A DNA stretch of 64,000 bases from Dirofilaria immitis. Its lineage: Eukaryota > Nematoda > Chromadorea > Rhabditida > Onchocercidae. The first letter of the stretch is position 1, and the number at the start of each line of letters is the position of its first letter. Below the pieces are notes generated by a model. The model worked only from the letters and a program-made list of their open reading frames with translations, ran no database searches and was not told where the DNA came from. Position numbers and translations under genes: made by a program. Of this stretch, positions 27,934-41,300 are shown piece after piece. The stretch covers positions 1,606,501 through 1,670,500 of the forward strand of contig JAKNDB010000068.1 of the NCBI GenBank assembly GCA_024305405.1. Direction: 5' to 3'.

Positions 27934-30900
27934 TTATTCTGATTGCTGAGAACCGAATTCTTCAGCGTTAAAATCTGGAATGACCTGAAAGTGGCTCCAT
28001 CGAATATCTTCCAAATAGTTATCACAAATTTCATACTCCATACAAAAATTTTCGAGAATTTAAAAGGAATTAAATACCTCTTCACTCGTGCATTCAGGTT
28101 CATTGGTCCGATTCTGCTCAATGAGATGTTGACGCAGTCTACGAAGTTCTTCATTACGTTCGCGTAATTCCCTACGCTTTGTCACTGCATTCTTCATATT
28201 CTCCACTAGCTGTTGCAGTCGCAAAAAGATCTAAAATTGAAATGCCTGAATAAATCACTAAAAACTCTGTTCTTATTTTTGCTGCAACTGATGTAAAATT
28301 TAAAGTGGAAAATAAAATGATCGAAGGAATACAGAAAACGTAGAAATCATTATGATCGGAAAGACTTCTGATGAATCACGTAGTGGGTCTCTTAATGATT
28401 TACATTACTACAAGACATTGCGCAATATGCATCCCTCTCTAATATCATAATTGCTCTTGATTTAATATCAATTGAGCACTTGATGATTTACGTACACCAA
28501 GATGAATACAATGAAGCTCTTAAAATAATTTTGTCTTGCTTCGAAACAGTTTAGCCACCATGTTTTCTCAAATTCTTAATCGAAAAAGGGAAGCAAATTG
28601 AACAAAATACTTACAGCCATTTTAAGTTTGCTATACCAGTTGGCATCAGCGTAATTTATACCCCTGATGAATTGGCTACAAAGCAATAATACCTTAAAAT
28701 AAATACGTAAATGATCAACGGGGAAATATAGTTTCCATAAACTGTCGGATATGATTCTAAGCTAATATTTCCAATTAATCAATTTCAAAGTTTTAATATA
28801 AGAATTTAACGAACCACTTGCATTAATAAAACAATCAAAGATTCAATATAAAAATATACCTGATCAACAAGAGCTTTTTCTTTGGAATTAAGACGCTCAA
28901 CGGTAGCAATATTATCTCCTGCTCGCTTCCCATTACAACCACGCGATGTGTGCGGAAAACTACCATAATCACGCGATGTACTCAAACTACCATAACCACG
29001 CGATGTGCTTGAAGAACTACCATAATCACGCGATGACGGTGGAGAATAAAATACTTTTGGTTTTCTTTTACGCGCTACAACATTGCTTTCTCGTTGATCC
29101 GCACGAGATTCCTCGAATTTCTACAAACTAGAAATTCCATTAATAAAAGTTTCCATAAAACAAAGTCATCTAAAGAGACTGTAAATCTCTTACATCTATA
29201 AACTTTTTACATCTGGAAGATTATAAACTCTTTACAGCTGGAAATTCAATACAGAAACATTGGTTTCTCATAACGTCATCAATCAAATCATCTTTCGCAA
29301 CTGTTAAGAGAGTTGATGATTCAAACTATGTAATCTTTGACACTTGATAAGATTATGCAGTGTTTTATCGATTTGCTTTAAGCTTTCTTGAATATTTCTC
29401 GCATTAATGTGATATCGTTTTTTATCAATTATACTTGTGGGATAAAAATTTTTTTACCAACTATATGTGTGTAATGAATATTGTGGAAGATAAATAAATT
29501 ACATACCTAATCGATGAATGAAAATAAAATTTTGATATCGAAGAATTCTTCATCAACTTACCTTTCGTTTCGTACGCTGACGAACGAGAGGCTCACTCGT
29601 GGAAGCTTCCCAATCATTGGATTTCGTCCTCTTAAACCGGATAATGGTGCGTTTTTGGGAAGATAGGTCAAATGAGCTGCAAGTTACTTACTGGAAAAAA
29701 TTCCACGAATTTTTAAAAATAGTAATGAAACCAGAAAAGTTCAGATGGGACGGAAATGAAAGAAACAAAAATAATAAGTTGATCACTTGTCTTGTTCTAC
29801 TGAATGAGAACCACTTAATATTTGAGATACACTAGCTTGGTCATCCGCTGAATTTAAGTTGATTTTTGCAGCCTCTTTGGGAAACGTAAACTGAAAAAGA
29901 GAGAAATAGGGAATTCGAAAATGAAGGGAGGAGCAGACAAAAATGAAATTAATCTTCAGAACTATTTAATTAATCAAAGTAATATCAGTCTCTAACGATA
30001 TGATGACGTACTGAACATGAGCGGGATGAATTTCCAGATGAAAATTAGTGAAGTAGCCGTCAAATTCTTTCATTTGGTCCATATATTGATTAGGCTAAAT
30101 GATGTATTTGCGGTTGGAGGTTCTCTGGAATTTTAACTTGTCTTGCGAAAAAACCTTATCGTAAATATTTATCCATTTGACTTTGTCGCGAAATAATCAT
30201 AAGTATTCACTTGAAATTGTGAATCATTTTTTGAAACGGTTCTGAAAGCTTTCAAAGCATGCTCGGCAAGAGCGAAACCAATCATACGAACACGATCTGA
30301 TATATCTTCCTCGTCGCCGAAACGCATACGAATTTGATAGTTATCGAAGATTGGAACATGCTCCGTTACAGGGACCGGTTGATTTTTTCGAATCAATTCA
30401 CCGAGAACTGAAAATCATATTTGTTACAAAGAATTAAAAAAATTTTTTAGCTTTTTTTGTAGTGATGATAATTATGATAATTATTAATCTAAGAATGATG
30501 GAATTTAGGGCTCTAAAACCTCAATTCATAATTTAGTACGTTATAATTTATGATAAATTGCTTGGAGACCGGGAAATTAATTTTTGGCTCATTTAAAAAT
30601 GAACAGAAGTTGAGATTAGCATCTTGAAGAGCTTTAATGACATATAGAATTTTTTAAACAGTAAACAATAGAAATCAAATTTACCGGCACAACCAAATAT
30701 GGCTTCAATGCGGGAAGCATCATCCTCTTTATCAGTTCCAGAATCCTCCTTTTTCGTCGGATATGATTTAGGATCCAAAGCCTGAAAGAAATTTTACTGT
30801 TCCTTCCAATTTTGTTTTATTATTTCTCCCAATCCCATCGATATTAACAATTTCGAATACTAAATTGATCAAAAGATACAAGATATGTTGCAATTTAAAA

Positions 30901-31040
30901 AATACCGCGGACTCAATGTTGCTTGAAGTATTCGAAGATCTTTTCTGAATTCGTCGAGCTAAAATCCTCGGCCTCCGAATTGTTTGTCTCAACGATGCCT
31001 TAGTACCAGTAGCATACCGACTCTCATCACTTTTACGCAT
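27934..31040 (-). CDS. Uncharacterised basic coiled-coil protein, 422 aa
   Basis: Ten exons with fully matching phases: 31040-30906, 30781-30685, 30407-30211, 30094-30017, 29890-29787, 29676-29562, 29120-28860, 28692-28615, 28230-28078, 27984-27934. I do not recognise the family. Visible parts: an Arg/Lys-rich N-terminus (RRPRILARRIQKR), an acidic stretch (KKEDSGTDKEDD), a globular-looking segment (IRMRFGDEEDISDRVRMIGF, then FDGYFTNFHLEIHPAH), basic clusters that could be nuclear signals (RQRTKRKK, ARKRKPK), a short Ser/Tyr/Gly repeat (SRDYGS/SRGYGS, four units, about residues 235-270), and a heptad-like coiled coil near the C-terminus (VTKRRELRERNEELRRLRQH). It ends ...FGSQQSE. Nuclear localisation and a chromatin or kinetochore role are guesses only. 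No indel repair is needed here, and the ten consistent junctions argue strongly that it is a real, constrained gene. Confidence 0.8.
28925..29040 (-). repeat. In-frame coding repeat (SRDYG/SRGYG), about 30 bp unit
   Basis: Four copies of a unit containing catcgcgtg(a/g)ttatggtag lie inside exon 7 of the coiled-coil gene, spaced by about 27-33 bp so the frame is kept. They encode Ser-Arg-(Asp/Gly)-Tyr-Gly-Ser units; the last is degenerate (SRGCNG). Confidence 0.85.
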
Positions 31041-32248
31041 ATCAAATAAATAAACTCAAAATATTTTCACATAGATCAAATGATGATAGTATATGGATAT
31101 GAAAAATACCAAGATTACTAACTTCAATCGAGAAAGCTCGATAACAATTTATTATCGCATTTTCTTAAAAATTATTGATTTCTCATAAAAAGAAAAAAAA
31201 AAGACAGCGCATTGTGCTACGATTGAACATACATGCTACAAAATAATATTCTTGAAATTCCGCCTAAATCAGAAAAAAGAAAACATCATGAACTGCAATG
31301 TATATGTATAAGGTAAATAAATAATGATTAAGAAAAGCCAGAAGAATAACGAAACTAAACTATCAAGAATTAAAGAAGCGAATAGACGAGAAATGATGCA
31401 TATTCAATTAAGAATGTGCGGTAATAAATTATTGCTTAACATAAATACTAATTTTACTAAAAACGAAAGCAAATTTAAACCAACAAAATAACATTGTATA
31501 AATAGGCATAATTGGATGCCAATGGATATAATATTAAATTATGCGAATGAACACTTTTGAAATAAATCAGAAATGCTTTAAATCAATTTTTGATTGAAAA
31601 TTCCATAACTAATAACTGATTAGTAGTAAAAAGCAGCTATGCAACTTTTCTTAAGAATATATGATAGAAATGATGAAATTGAATGAGGTAAGAGGATGTG
31701 AAATATTCGCTGAAATAATATTATAGAGAGGAATATGCAAATTTCTCTTGCCGAAATTTTTGAACATAAAGATGCTCATTTTTAAAGGAAGATTAAATAT
31801 TGTTAAAGTTTATTTTAAACTGAACATTTAAGGAAAAAGAGAGAGCGGGCGAGCGAGCGAGCGAGAAGAATGTGTAGACGAGAAAAGAGCGGTATTTTTA
31901 TCTTCTTTCTTCGCTAATTATTCGTCACTCATCTATACAATTGCTCGAATCGCAATGATCAACGTTTATTTTTTTTTTTATAAGCTTTTATTATTGACCG
32001 ATATAATAATATTCCTTACTTCGCTAGTATCACTCAATATAGCCATCGTAACTTTGCATATCGCTCGTTCTGATTTTCGTTACCTTGCCGTTATGACCTT
32101 TTCGTCCGATACAAACTTTCCTAATCATACACAGGTCATCCGATATAACCTCCCTATCCCTATCTATCATTCAACAATTGTTAATCCTTCCAACTAACAA
32201 AATTAACCTCACCGAAATTGAATTCAACACCAGCAATATTTCTTGCAG
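31041..32248. other. Divergent spacer, coiled-coil gene / phosphatase
   Basis: 1.2 kb with a GC-richer (GAGC)n tract at about 31845-31872 that stands out from the AT background and may be part of a promoter. The first exon of the phosphatase gene could lie here but I could not fix it; an ATG at 32092 opens a short frame ending at a CAG|GTCATC donor but its phase does not fit. Confidence 0.45.
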
Positions 32249-35200
32249 AAAAAATATTTCTAAATGCGAGTCAATTTGAACATAGAGGCCCGTTGAAAAT
32301 TGAAAATGAAAAAATAAATCTCGAACAGGTGAATATCTTTTGCTCTTACTTTTTGATTTAATTCTTTTACTAATTCCCGCTTTTCACAAAAATGTCATTA
32401 CTCAAAAAAGATCATATGAATAATAATCTATCAATTTTTTCTTTTCTTCAATACTTTTCAATTTTTGTGGATTTCTTTTTTTTTTCTTCTTTATTGCAGG
32501 TAAATGACGAAGAAGATTCTCGAGTGATGGAAAAACATTTTACATTTGCTGATCAACATGAGGTTTATAATATCTATGCTTAATATGATCGTTTAATCTT
32601 CTACTAGTGATTAATTTATTTTTCTTCTCTTGAAATTTATACTAATTCTGAAATGAATACCTTGCTCCATCGATATTTATTTTTAGGTATTCGATATTGG
32701 ACCAGAAGTTGAAGTTATTCAGTAAACAAAAAGCAATTTTAATTCTCGATAAAAGCAACCTTATTAATTTATTCAATAATATTGGCTCTGATATGAACCT
32801 TTTGTAATTAGAAATATTATGCATAAATTAACATTTCTCTAATATTCACTGAATAATTCTATCAAAATTCTTCCTATCATTATTATTTGGATATTAATAA
32901 AAATGATAAGTATGCATATCACTATCACATTCTCATATTCTCATTGAACTAGAATTAAATGATTGATTTTCAAAAATTAAACAATCACAAAATTTGTAAA
33001 GTTAATTTTAAATTTATAAAATATATTATACTCATTGATTTCAATGCTTTCCTATTTTATCACTTTGACTAATATTTATTTTAAACAAAAAAAAAAAAGG
33101 AAACGAAAAATGAATAAAAAAATTATTATCAGCATAATCATTTCATATTGAGAATTTTTTAGAAAAAAAAATTCAAAACTTTTACTACCGCCATTTATTG
33201 ACCTTTTTTGGGCTAAATACTGTAATAAATCCAGTTAAATACTGTAATAATACCAGTTAAATACTGTAATAAACTAATTCATTGCTTAATATCCTAGTAC
33301 ATAGAAAGGAATAAAAAGAGCCGAAAAAAAAAGATTTGTTGATTTTTAAATATTTATGACATTTAAAAGTAAAATTTACAACTATCAAAAATTACGGACT
33401 AATGGTTTCTAAGCTATTTAACTAGACATCTATTGCTACCTGCTATTCAAACAAACCAATGAATCATGTTCATATATGGCCAAGAAAATTGCTATTTGGC
33501 TAATGTAAAATGGATCGAAGACATTTATTCAATTTCAAATTATATACAAAATATATTTAAATTATTTGCAAATAAAAATAAAAAGGAATAAATTATAGCT
33601 TAGCAATCATATTTTGACATATAATTTACATCAATCAGTAGTTTCAATATTTTGCTTTCTAACAAAATCTAATCTCTCATATTTGACATCTGACATTTGA
33701 CATTTGACATTTCGTTTTTTTCTTTTTATATGTAGTTGCAAATATTCCTTATATAGCATTAGTTTGCTTGAAGTAGATAAAAATATATCTATCAGTGCAT
33801 GTTATAACATGTCCGCATTTTTTTTTTTTTTTCTAAAAGATATGGTGGATACAATTCAAACGAAGGAAGGCACCGTAGCAATTAGCGGTGAATCTATTCG
33901 TAATTCGATGCGATCAATGCGTCGAGGAAAAACTAAAAATATACTGACGCCTGCAGCACTCGCAGCTCACGTATATTATTTCGCTATTTAATTTATATTT
34001 CATAATTTGGGATTGAAATTTAGAAAATTGAGAAATTCAGATTTGCTTCATATTTCTTCTCCGTACTCCGGTTATCGTTTATATATCCAAGAATTTATAC
34101 TTTCTTTTCGATTACTATCTATATAATCAAGACGCTTTCACTCCTTCTAGTTACTATCCATATATCCAAAAAGTCACGTTAGCTTCCTTCTTCTCTTTCC
34201 AAATTACTGTCTGCATATCCAAAAAGTCACGTTACCTGCTTTTCTCTCTTTCCAGATTACTTCCACGTATCTAAGAAGTCACCTTATCCCTTTAGACTTA
34301 ATTAAAGATAAAATTCATTTTTGGCTTAATTTTTCCCATACATTTTATAAACTATTTCATTGAATAATTTCGTTTGTTTTATTTCTTTTACAGTAAGTCT
34401 AATCTGCATGGCTTCATTTCTTGTGATACTATACCATTTACAGTAAGCCTTATCTACATGATTTCATTTCTTGTAATACTATACCTTGTATTGATCATAG
34501 CGAGAAATTTATTAAAACATATCATTTTATATCAAACAATAATAAACAATGCTAGTAGGCTTTTTTATTTACACCGTATTCCATAAGTTTATGATAAAAA
34601 TCCAATTAAATCAAAAATAAGATATCAATCAATGCAATTTGAAACAACTGATAAGCAATCAATAATTGTAGTTGAAAGCTAACGGACGAAAAATTGGCGA
34701 AGGAGTTGCGGATTTGTACGAACAATTCGAGAAAGAATCAGCAACATTTTTCGCTTTTTTAGCGCCGAAAATAAAGCGAAAAATAAATTTCCAAATGGTT
34801 GTTGATTAATAATGAAAAATTTTTATTCGCAAATAAGTAAAGCTAATTGAATAAAACGAAAAGCCATTCATATTTCATTAATTAGTAAATTTGATATGTT
34901 AAAAGAATTATATCGAACATTTTCAAATATATTTTCATTTATCAATTTATCAAACATCTTTATCATTCCAAAAATTTTAACGATAATAAACGAAGCTAAT
35001 ATAATTTATGAAACGATAAGATATGCTCATGAAGATTCATCATTCTTCTTTTTTTTCGATTCATATTTTATTTTTCGTCATCATTTTGGAGAAATATTTC
35101 CATTCTATTCAACATTGAAAGAAAATTTTTATTTTTAGCAAATTCAATCAAAATAATTTTTAAATAGCAAAATTTTTTGTTTTTAATACTAAAAAGAATC

Positions 35201-37886
35201 AGTTAAAAATTAGAAGAAAAAGCTGCGAAAAATAAATAATTAAATAAAATTTCGGACAAATATTTGAATTGATAAAAAGCAAAAAAAAAAAAGAATGAAA
35301 AACAAACAATTCAATATGAAAATTATTATTATGAAATGAAAAAATATTTCAGAGATATTTCTTCTTGATCGAACACGAGTAATATTGAATGAAAAACCTG
35401 ATTATTATCATGCATCATATGTTGATGGTTGCAGACAAGTAAAGCAATATTTTACTTATCTTATGTTTATAGTTTTTTTTTTTTTATACATTAAGAAAAA
35501 AATAATTTAAAGTAATAAATTATTGTTTCTTTTACAATCTTAAATTAAAAACAATGTTGACATCTTTTCTAGTGATAATCTTCCAATGAAAATTTTTACT
35601 GAAAGTTATCATTAAAAATTTTGGTATCAGTTTTGGTTATGTTTATTTAATATAGGCGAAACAATATATATTGGCTCAGGCACCATTTAATGAAGCAACC
35701 GCAAGTGATTTTTTCCGATTAGTAATGCAATGTAAACCAGAAATAATAATCGTACTCATGGATTTGGATCAAGATGGTAATGAACAGTAAGTTTATGCTC
35801 AAAAATTAAAAATCAATATTTTTAATCTCCCAATGCGAACTGTAATCATATGACAATTATCATATGACGAAAGAAGAATATATTTAAAAACTATACGATA
35901 CATACAGTACAGTGAAAAGATTTCACCTTCTACAGTAATGCATACTGTAATTGATAGATATATCATGCCGTCAAATTCGAAATCTAAAAAATACGGTGCA
36001 ATAAGCGTCCGAAATGAAAGGCAAGAAAAGCGTTCATCGTCGAAAGAATCCGCTAGAAATTACAGCCGTTACAAACTAATTATAACAAAGGAAAAGGAGA
36101 AAGAGGGAAAAATTGAGCAAAAATATCAACTGATGACATTTAATTCATGGACCGATGATATGATTATACCAGCAAATGATTTCGTTAAATTTCATAAAGC
36201 GGTATGCTAATTAATTTAATTGTAAATAATGTATTTGAATTTAAAAACTTCATGGCACTTATCATCTAATTTTGTTCAAATTTACATTTATTAATTTCTT
36301 TAAGGATGATTTAAAGATAATTTTTTCGTACGGTGGTTAAACTAAAAATTGGAAAGTTTTATAGCAGACCTTTCAGTTTGTCGATTACGAACTTTTCCTC
36401 TCGTATTTCAGCCTGATAGATTGTTAAAAAATTATCTTTAGATAAAAATGAAAATAGCTGGAGGATATTCGTTTTTTTTTATTTTTTATTTCAATCATAT
36501 TCAATGAACAGAACAAATTACAATAAAGCATTTTCGTTCATATAAAAAAAAAGCAAAATAATTTTTTTGATTTTGAAATTGATTTTCAACTATTAAAAAC
36601 GTAAGCAAATTATGAATAGGCTTTGTTTTATTTTTTTTTTTAATTTGCTGAAAAAAAGCAAGGTACAATAAAAATTTTAAATAGTCTACTAAAGAGGGAT
36701 TTGCCAAAAATCTTTTTACGTAGTAAATTAATTATCTAATATAAATATACTAGCATGTATGACGAAGAATTAAAAAGAATAAGATAAGCTTTTTAGGTAG
36801 CAGAATAAGAAGAATTGAATACATAAAGAATATTAAAAATAGTACAGTTAACGGGTTAATTAATACTGATTAGTTAATTTGTTTGTAATTACATTAATTA
36901 TAGGTTTTACTTGGGAATATTGTATTGGGTATTAAAAAACATAAATCAAAATTAAAAAAATAAATAAACATAAATTTTTAAAACATTATAATTACGTTAA
37001 TATGTATTTTTGTTATTATTATGCAGTATTAAATAATATGCATCGAAGGATTTATTAATTAAGTATTAAATCACAAATTGATGAATAAATGAAATGAATT
37101 TCAGGTTTACAAGCAATTTGGATGATATCAATAATAATAGCTTATTGAAAGATTTATCAATTAATTATTATAATTATGAATTGACGAATTAAATGAAATG
37201 AATTTCAGGTTCACAAGCGATTAAGTGATAAACCTCGTGAATGTTCACAACTTGTTGTATGTCCAACAGGTGCTCATCGTGCCGGTATATGGGCTGTATT
37301 CGATATGGAAGTCGAACGATTAAAAATCAAAAATCGAATTCGATTCTCTGATACAGTTAAATTTAATGCTTTATTAATTTAGAAACAAAATTCTAATTAC
37401 TCAGGCGAGCGGAACTGAGATTTCGAATAAACTTTAATCAAGAAGATATTGCTATATTATTGATCAACTAATGCAAACTATTAAAAGATTTTTCGATTAA
37501 TGATAAATCGGAATTCTTTGAACAGATTGTATCATTTAATTTGATATTTAATCGTATTCAATATATTTCCGTCCTTACTATTCGTATCGAAAAATCCAAG
37601 AATTATTGTGTATTACTTTTAAACTGATATAGATAAATTTAAATTTGAGTATGAAATTATAATTAAAAGATCAAGTTGAACAAAATTGTGCTATGCAATA
37701 ATGCGCAACATTTTGCAGTAATATTGCTGTTTGCAGAATGTAGTATTATTTATTTGCATGTATCGCTTGCACTTTTTTTTGCAGATTAAAAGCGTACGGA
37801 ATCAACGATGCAATACGATCGAACATTTTCAACTATTTGATGGTCTTTTGAATCTTCTCGTTGCTTACGCTAAAACACAAATATAA
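32249..37886 (+). CDS. Divergent classical protein tyrosine phosphatase
   Basis: Exons: 32249-32328, 32500-32562 (both N-terminal, tentative), 33840-33970 (ATG at 33842), 34672-34803, 35353-35438, 35656-35786, 35913-36201, 37209-37355, 37785-37886. The PTP domain runs from KNKFPNEIFLLDRTRV through AKQYILAQAP and KKYGAISVRN to the C-terminal helix. The signature is VCPTGAHRAG: the CX5R loop is intact, but the usual His before Cys is Val and the residue after Arg is Ala. The WPD loop reads SWTDD, keeping Asp but with Thr for Pro. The usual Gln of the Q-loop is not evident (NTIEHFQLF). Activity may be weak or absent. C. elegans has many such small, divergent PTPs. One T is short in a T6 run at 34755-34760; adding it joins ADLYEQFEKESATFF to KNKFPN. 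The junction into 33840 does not phase, so translation may begin at 33842. Confidence 0.82.
33220..33275. repeat. 22 bp tandem repeat, 3 copies
   Basis: Three copies of aatactgtaataa(a/t)(t/a)ccagtta lie in an intron of the phosphatase gene. Confidence 0.75.
34070..34290. repeat. About 60 bp imperfect tandem repeat, 3-4 copies
   Basis: Repeats share atatccaa(g/a)aa(g)tcac, tt(a/c)cttcttctcttt and cca(g/a)attac. They lie in a phosphatase intron. Confidence 0.7.
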
Positions 37887-38290
37887 TAATTCTCGGTTAT
37901 GTAATTATTTGTATTGTCACTTATAAATATGTTACAATTAATTATATGTGTAAAAAAATCAAACTTATTTAATTTTATGATGAGTCATAGTTGTCAATAA
38001 AATATTTCTCGAAATGATTCTTGATTATTCCTACTTTCTATCTTAATATTTAAACATAGTACCATTCTAAGAGGAAATTTTTGTCGATGAAAAAAAAAAG
38101 TTTTATAAAATGAAGTCAGTTAAGACCATGAATTGCGGCCAGTTTAGGAGCACGAATTGCTTTTTCCTCATGGCAGCTTCGATACTTAGTTGCACATTTT
38201 CGATATTATATTTAGTTCCTTGGCAACAGCATATTAGAATTTAAGTTGTGAAGTAGCTAATTCATTCAATTTTATTCCTTCTTTGTATCC
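37887..38290. other. Short spacer between phosphatase and CLUAP1
   Basis: About 400 bp between two same-strand genes. The upstream 3' UTR probably ends near an aataaa at about 37997. The distance is larger than typical of a nematode operon but an operon cannot be excluded, since CLUAP1 has a trans-splice-type acceptor. Confidence 0.5.
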
Positions 38291-38292
38291 AG
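38291..38292 (+). other. Probable spliced-leader acceptor, CLUAP1
   Basis: ttctttgtatccAG lies 11 nt before the ATG at 38304. Inferred trans-splice acceptor. Confidence 0.5.
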
Positions 38293-38303
38293 GCAGTAGC
38301 AGA

Positions 38304-41300
38304 ATGTCGTATAGAGAATTAAGAAGTTTGTTTTTATTTATTTATTTATTTTTATATTTTTGATTGAACAGAATGTAAGCCATTTAAGATCAAACAAGTC
38401 TATAAAGATTAATTCAGCGTTTAACATGCCCTGTATTATAATAAATTTATGATTTTTCACTAATATCTTTCTAGTTTATTTAAAGCTTGTCTTAGTGCCA
38501 TCTGCAATACTTCATTTTGTTGACGCGACATTTTCTCAGGCCAAAATTAAATTAGAATTGTGAAATTTCTAACTAAAAGTGGAAGTAAATAATTTGGCAC
38601 GAAATTTAAATTTGAAATGATTACGAAAAAATTTTTCATATATTGTGAGAATGATTTAAAAAATTTTTGGCCTTAATTTTAACATTTACATAAATGAAAT
38701 TAAGATTACTTCCACTGTAGATATGGTGGAACAACTACGAGTTCTCGGTTATCCGCGACTTGTTTCCATGGAGAATTTCCGAACACCAAATTTTAAATTG
38801 ATTGCAGAATTGCTGGAATGGATAGTGCATAGGTAAATCTTGGTGATATTTCAGTTGATTCTGCTTGATAATAAAGAAAAATAAGATTTAAGATAAACAA
38901 AATATATGTTTTCATCTAAACTTCACAATATACATATCTAATAATTCATACTTCCCGGAAATTTAGAATCCTGAACTCGGAATTTAGAATTCTAAAATTT
39001 TTACGAAATACTACAATCCCTAAAGCTTGTTTCATAGCAGTAATAAATCCAATTATAACAAATTCGACTTATTTTTATCATTCAGATATGATGCTCAAAT
39101 TCCCCTACCACTTGTGATCGATACAGAACAGGAACGAACATTTTTTATAAAATCAGCTGCATACTATATTTTTCAAAAGGCTCGAATTAAACTTAATCCC
39201 AAGAAATTATATATGGTGAAATTTTCGTATCTTCAAATTTTATTTACAACAATGGCATATATTTTTAGTGATTTTAGAGTTAACATTTATAATTATTTTG
39301 ACCCAATATTTTCATTTGGATTATGTAATTGTTTGAATGTTGGATTTCTTTTATTATCCCGATTCTTTTTTTGATCAATGAAATTAAATCATAAAAGCAA
39401 TGTTTTTTGGGCTTCTTTATCTTTTCTTTTTTGCATTAATACGAAAACGAAAAAAATTTCCTGGAATATAATAAATTTATAAGAATTAATTATTAATTAA
39501 ATCAAATGATGAGGAAATAATTTTATTAAATTATTACTGAAGGCAGATGGATATGCAGCTCAAGAGGTTGCTGTTGTTGTGCGAAATCTGTATGAAATAA
39601 CTCGACATCCAACTAATTTGAATCAAAATGCTACAATCAGTTCGATGAGAAGTCTTATCCTCAGCAAAATAAGTTTTTATCGTTCTTTATGTTCTGAAAA
39701 ATTTTTCCCTTATTTGCAATAGGTAAAAGAATCATTGCATGTATCTAAAAAGTATTTCACTGATCGATATGATGATATAATACCGATGATAACTATAATC
39801 AATCGATAAGCATTCTGATTTTTTTTTTTGATTGATCTACATTGCAAAGAAGCATTTTTCAAGGAGAAGAACTACAGAAATGTCGACAGTTAGCATTAGA
39901 AATTCCAAATCATGGAGCAACATTACATGATCTATTAGCAAAAGAGATGATTGCACGGGTAAAAAAATTTAATTTATGAATTAAAAAACTAATATTCTAG
40001 AAAAGATAATGAAATAATTGATTATATTATGGAAGATTGGTTTTTTCTTCTGTGATTGAAAAAATTGGTTTAAGTTGAAATTTTGCTATATTACCAAAAT
40101 TACGATATGCAAAATAATTAGCGAATAATAATGATACAATAAATAATAATAACACAATTGAGTTTCTTTTAATAATGGAGAAGGAAATTATTCTATTGAT
40201 CATTGCTTTCTGAAAAAGTTTGAGTTTGGAAGCGCTATTCATATCGTAAGAATGATGAATTAGAAATGTATGAATGAAAAAGAAGATGAAGCCCCTTGAA
40301 TGACCGGAAAAGCTTAAACGACCCTAGTTTTTAATGATGGGCAATGATTTACAGTGCTGTTAATTATACAAAAGATTGGCTATCAGAAAAAGAACAACAT
40401 ATCAACAATATTTACAATATTCCAAACAATGCATTACAAAAGCTTCGATCGTCACAACATTCCAGACAATTAACATGATTTTCAACATCATAAGCAATGA
40501 ACGCAAGCTTTTATAAGCAGATCGAGAAATGTGCGAAACAAAGGGTCTTTGTGCTACAATTTGGACCTGATGATTCAATTGTCCAAAAAAATATAACGGA
40601 TTTCTATCATCATAAAACTATATCATAAAATATTTCAATTTTATTGATAGATTAATCTGATTATTATAGAATATAGAAATTATGTAATTTATTTCTAAAA
40701 TAATTTTCAGACTGAACGAAACAAAGCATTATCATTCTCATTAAGTTTATCAGATAGCGAAAAAGCCATTTTGCAGGCTATTGAAGCCATACAGGTATCT
40801 AATCTATTTTATCAAATATATTGTTAATAATAATCACAAATCTTCTGAATGCAATTGCTTGTTTATTATATCTTTAATTTTCTTGCAGCATTAATTACCA
40901 AATATCATAAGCGGAAATGAAAATTATTTAATTAACGAATATAATACCTGTATTATTTTATCTTCATAATTTTTTATTTATTTTGTTTTCTATCTTTCTT
41001 ATTATTTCTCTTCGAAATTTTAAAGGAAGAATTAGCCGTAATAAATCATAATTTGCAAAATATTAGTTCGGATGAAGCAGCATTAGATGCGAAAATTGAA
41101 CGTCGAAAGAAGGAGTATGAGCAACAGCAAAAACGCTTAGCTAAATTACAGGTATGCAAAATTTTTTTTTGCGGTGTCTTTACTCTGTAATCTAAGAAAT
41201 ACAATAAATGAGCATAGTATTAACTCAAGATTATTATCTATCTTATCAATGTCAAATTGTTTTGTAAAATATGGCGCAAATGATAAATGGAAAAATGAAA

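Noticed and set aside
34374..34586. Small hydrophobic frame that could be a membrane peptide
   Set aside because: It covers a two-copy 60 bp tandem repeat within a phosphatase intron; AT-rich codons alone explain the hydrophobicity.
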